DNA of 64,000 nt from Anoplopoma fimbria. Its lineage: Eukaryota > Chordata > Actinopteri > Perciformes > Anoplopomatidae. The position numbers and the translations under genes were made by a program. Below the pieces are notes generated by a model. That model was not told the DNA's origin. It worked only from the letters and a program-made list of their open reading frames with translations, and made no database searches. Location: positions 2,297,276 through 2,361,275 of the forward strand of contig NC_072463.1 of NCBI RefSeq assembly GCF_027596085.1, read 5' to 3'. This document shows positions 1 to 64,000 of this stretch, piece by piece (positions within the stretch are counted from its first letter, which is position 1; each line of letters starts with the position of its first letter).

Positions 1-111
1 GTCGGGTGATCAGTCAAACCAGTTAGAAATGTTTACACCGACCCATCCATAGGCTGAATTAACTGTGATGCTCATTTCTAACGTTACCCATCATCCCCTG
101 TCACCCATCAG

Positions 112-63557
<63,446 letters not shown>

Positions 63558-64000
63558 GTGAGGAAATCAAGAAAAACAGGAAGTGAACATCAAAATCCAT
63601 ATCCTGTCTGAATCTACTGAATCCTTTCCTCCAAATATGCCTTTGCGTTTATGTTTTTAGAAGGAAGTTTTTGTTTTGTTTTGATATTTCCCCTTTTTTT
63701 TGATTAAAAAAAACAATTGCTTGTAACTGTTTTAGACGGATAACACCTTAAAAGTTCATTCTTGACCTTTTGAAAAAGAATCTCAAAACAAGATCCCCTT
63801 TTTTTGCCTTTTCTGGAGCTTTCAACTGCATCTCACTGACTTCCTTTAGAGGATGGGGTTTGCAATGACAACTAAGACATCTTTACCCCCTGAGGAAGAC
63901 GGTAGGATGTGGTTGAAAGTCCTGCACAAAGATAGTAAGGGACCTTGAGTTCTTATTTTTTAAATCACATTAATAGATTTTGTTTTTCAAATAGCACTTG
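63558..64000 (+). other. Intron 53 (partial), no exon supported
   Basis: AT-rich. The end (63835-63950, with CCCCTGAGGAAGACGG and TGTGGTTGAAAGTCCTG) looks like a dispersed repeat. Confidence 0.5.

Noticed and set aside
63849..63901. Possible exon after CTTTAG with a GTAGGA donor
   Set aside because: Its translation (RMGFAMTTKTSLPPEED) is not helical, does not fit the next nesprin-2 residues, and sits in repeat-like sequence.

Overview
The window comes from a vertebrate, almost certainly a teleost fish. It has many small exons with GT-AG introns, long (CA)n/(TG)n tracts, and several dispersed repeats that look like those of ray-finned fish genomes. I see no prokaryotic features. The + strand carries an internal part of one very large gene, and I found no other gene. 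Neither the start codon nor the stop codon lies in the window.

The gene is a nesprin, best matched to nesprin-2 (syne2), the giant spectrin-repeat protein of the outer nuclear membrane that links nucleus and cytoskeleton through the LINC complex. I resolve 53 exons between 112 and 63557, about 9,600 codons. Their phases chain together throughout once one 1-nt indel in exon 13 is allowed for. The last exons (57437-63557) line up in order with recalled human nesprin-2 spectrin repeats, and several residues fit nesprin-2 better than nesprin-1. The actin-binding CH domains would lie upstream and the KASH anchor downstream.

Layout: (1) 112-4077, seven exons of spectrin-type helical rod. (2) 4185-22319, one exon of 18,135 nt encoding about 6,045 residues of low-complexity, charged, Ser/Thr/Pro/Lys/Glu-rich sequence. 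Most of it is a tandem array of 54-residue (162-nt) modules, each with a variant of SPTKRKSKG. Its 3' half is a nearly identical higher-order array of three modules (486 nt), interrupted by discrete frame-changing indels. A second repeat family of about 500 nt lies just before the main array and reappears, diverged, just after it. (3) 23251-36638, rod again, including a 2,062-nt exon that ends at a GC-AG intron. (4) 36723-43831, six exons of Ser/Pro/Glu-rich, probably disordered hinge. (5) 45420-63557, rod again. Its first exon contains a strong Kozak ATG next to a purine-rich upstream stretch, a candidate start for a short isoform.

The introns hold microsatellites, a 16-bp minisatellite, two kinds of small inverted-repeat DNA transposon (MITE), a dispersed repeat with inverted cores, teleost-type interspersed repeats, and a roughly 1-kb array rich in TTCTAGAA. 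The most unusual item is the giant repetitive exon: an apparently young, actively homogenising insert of thousands of residues inside an otherwise conserved nuclear-envelope rod.
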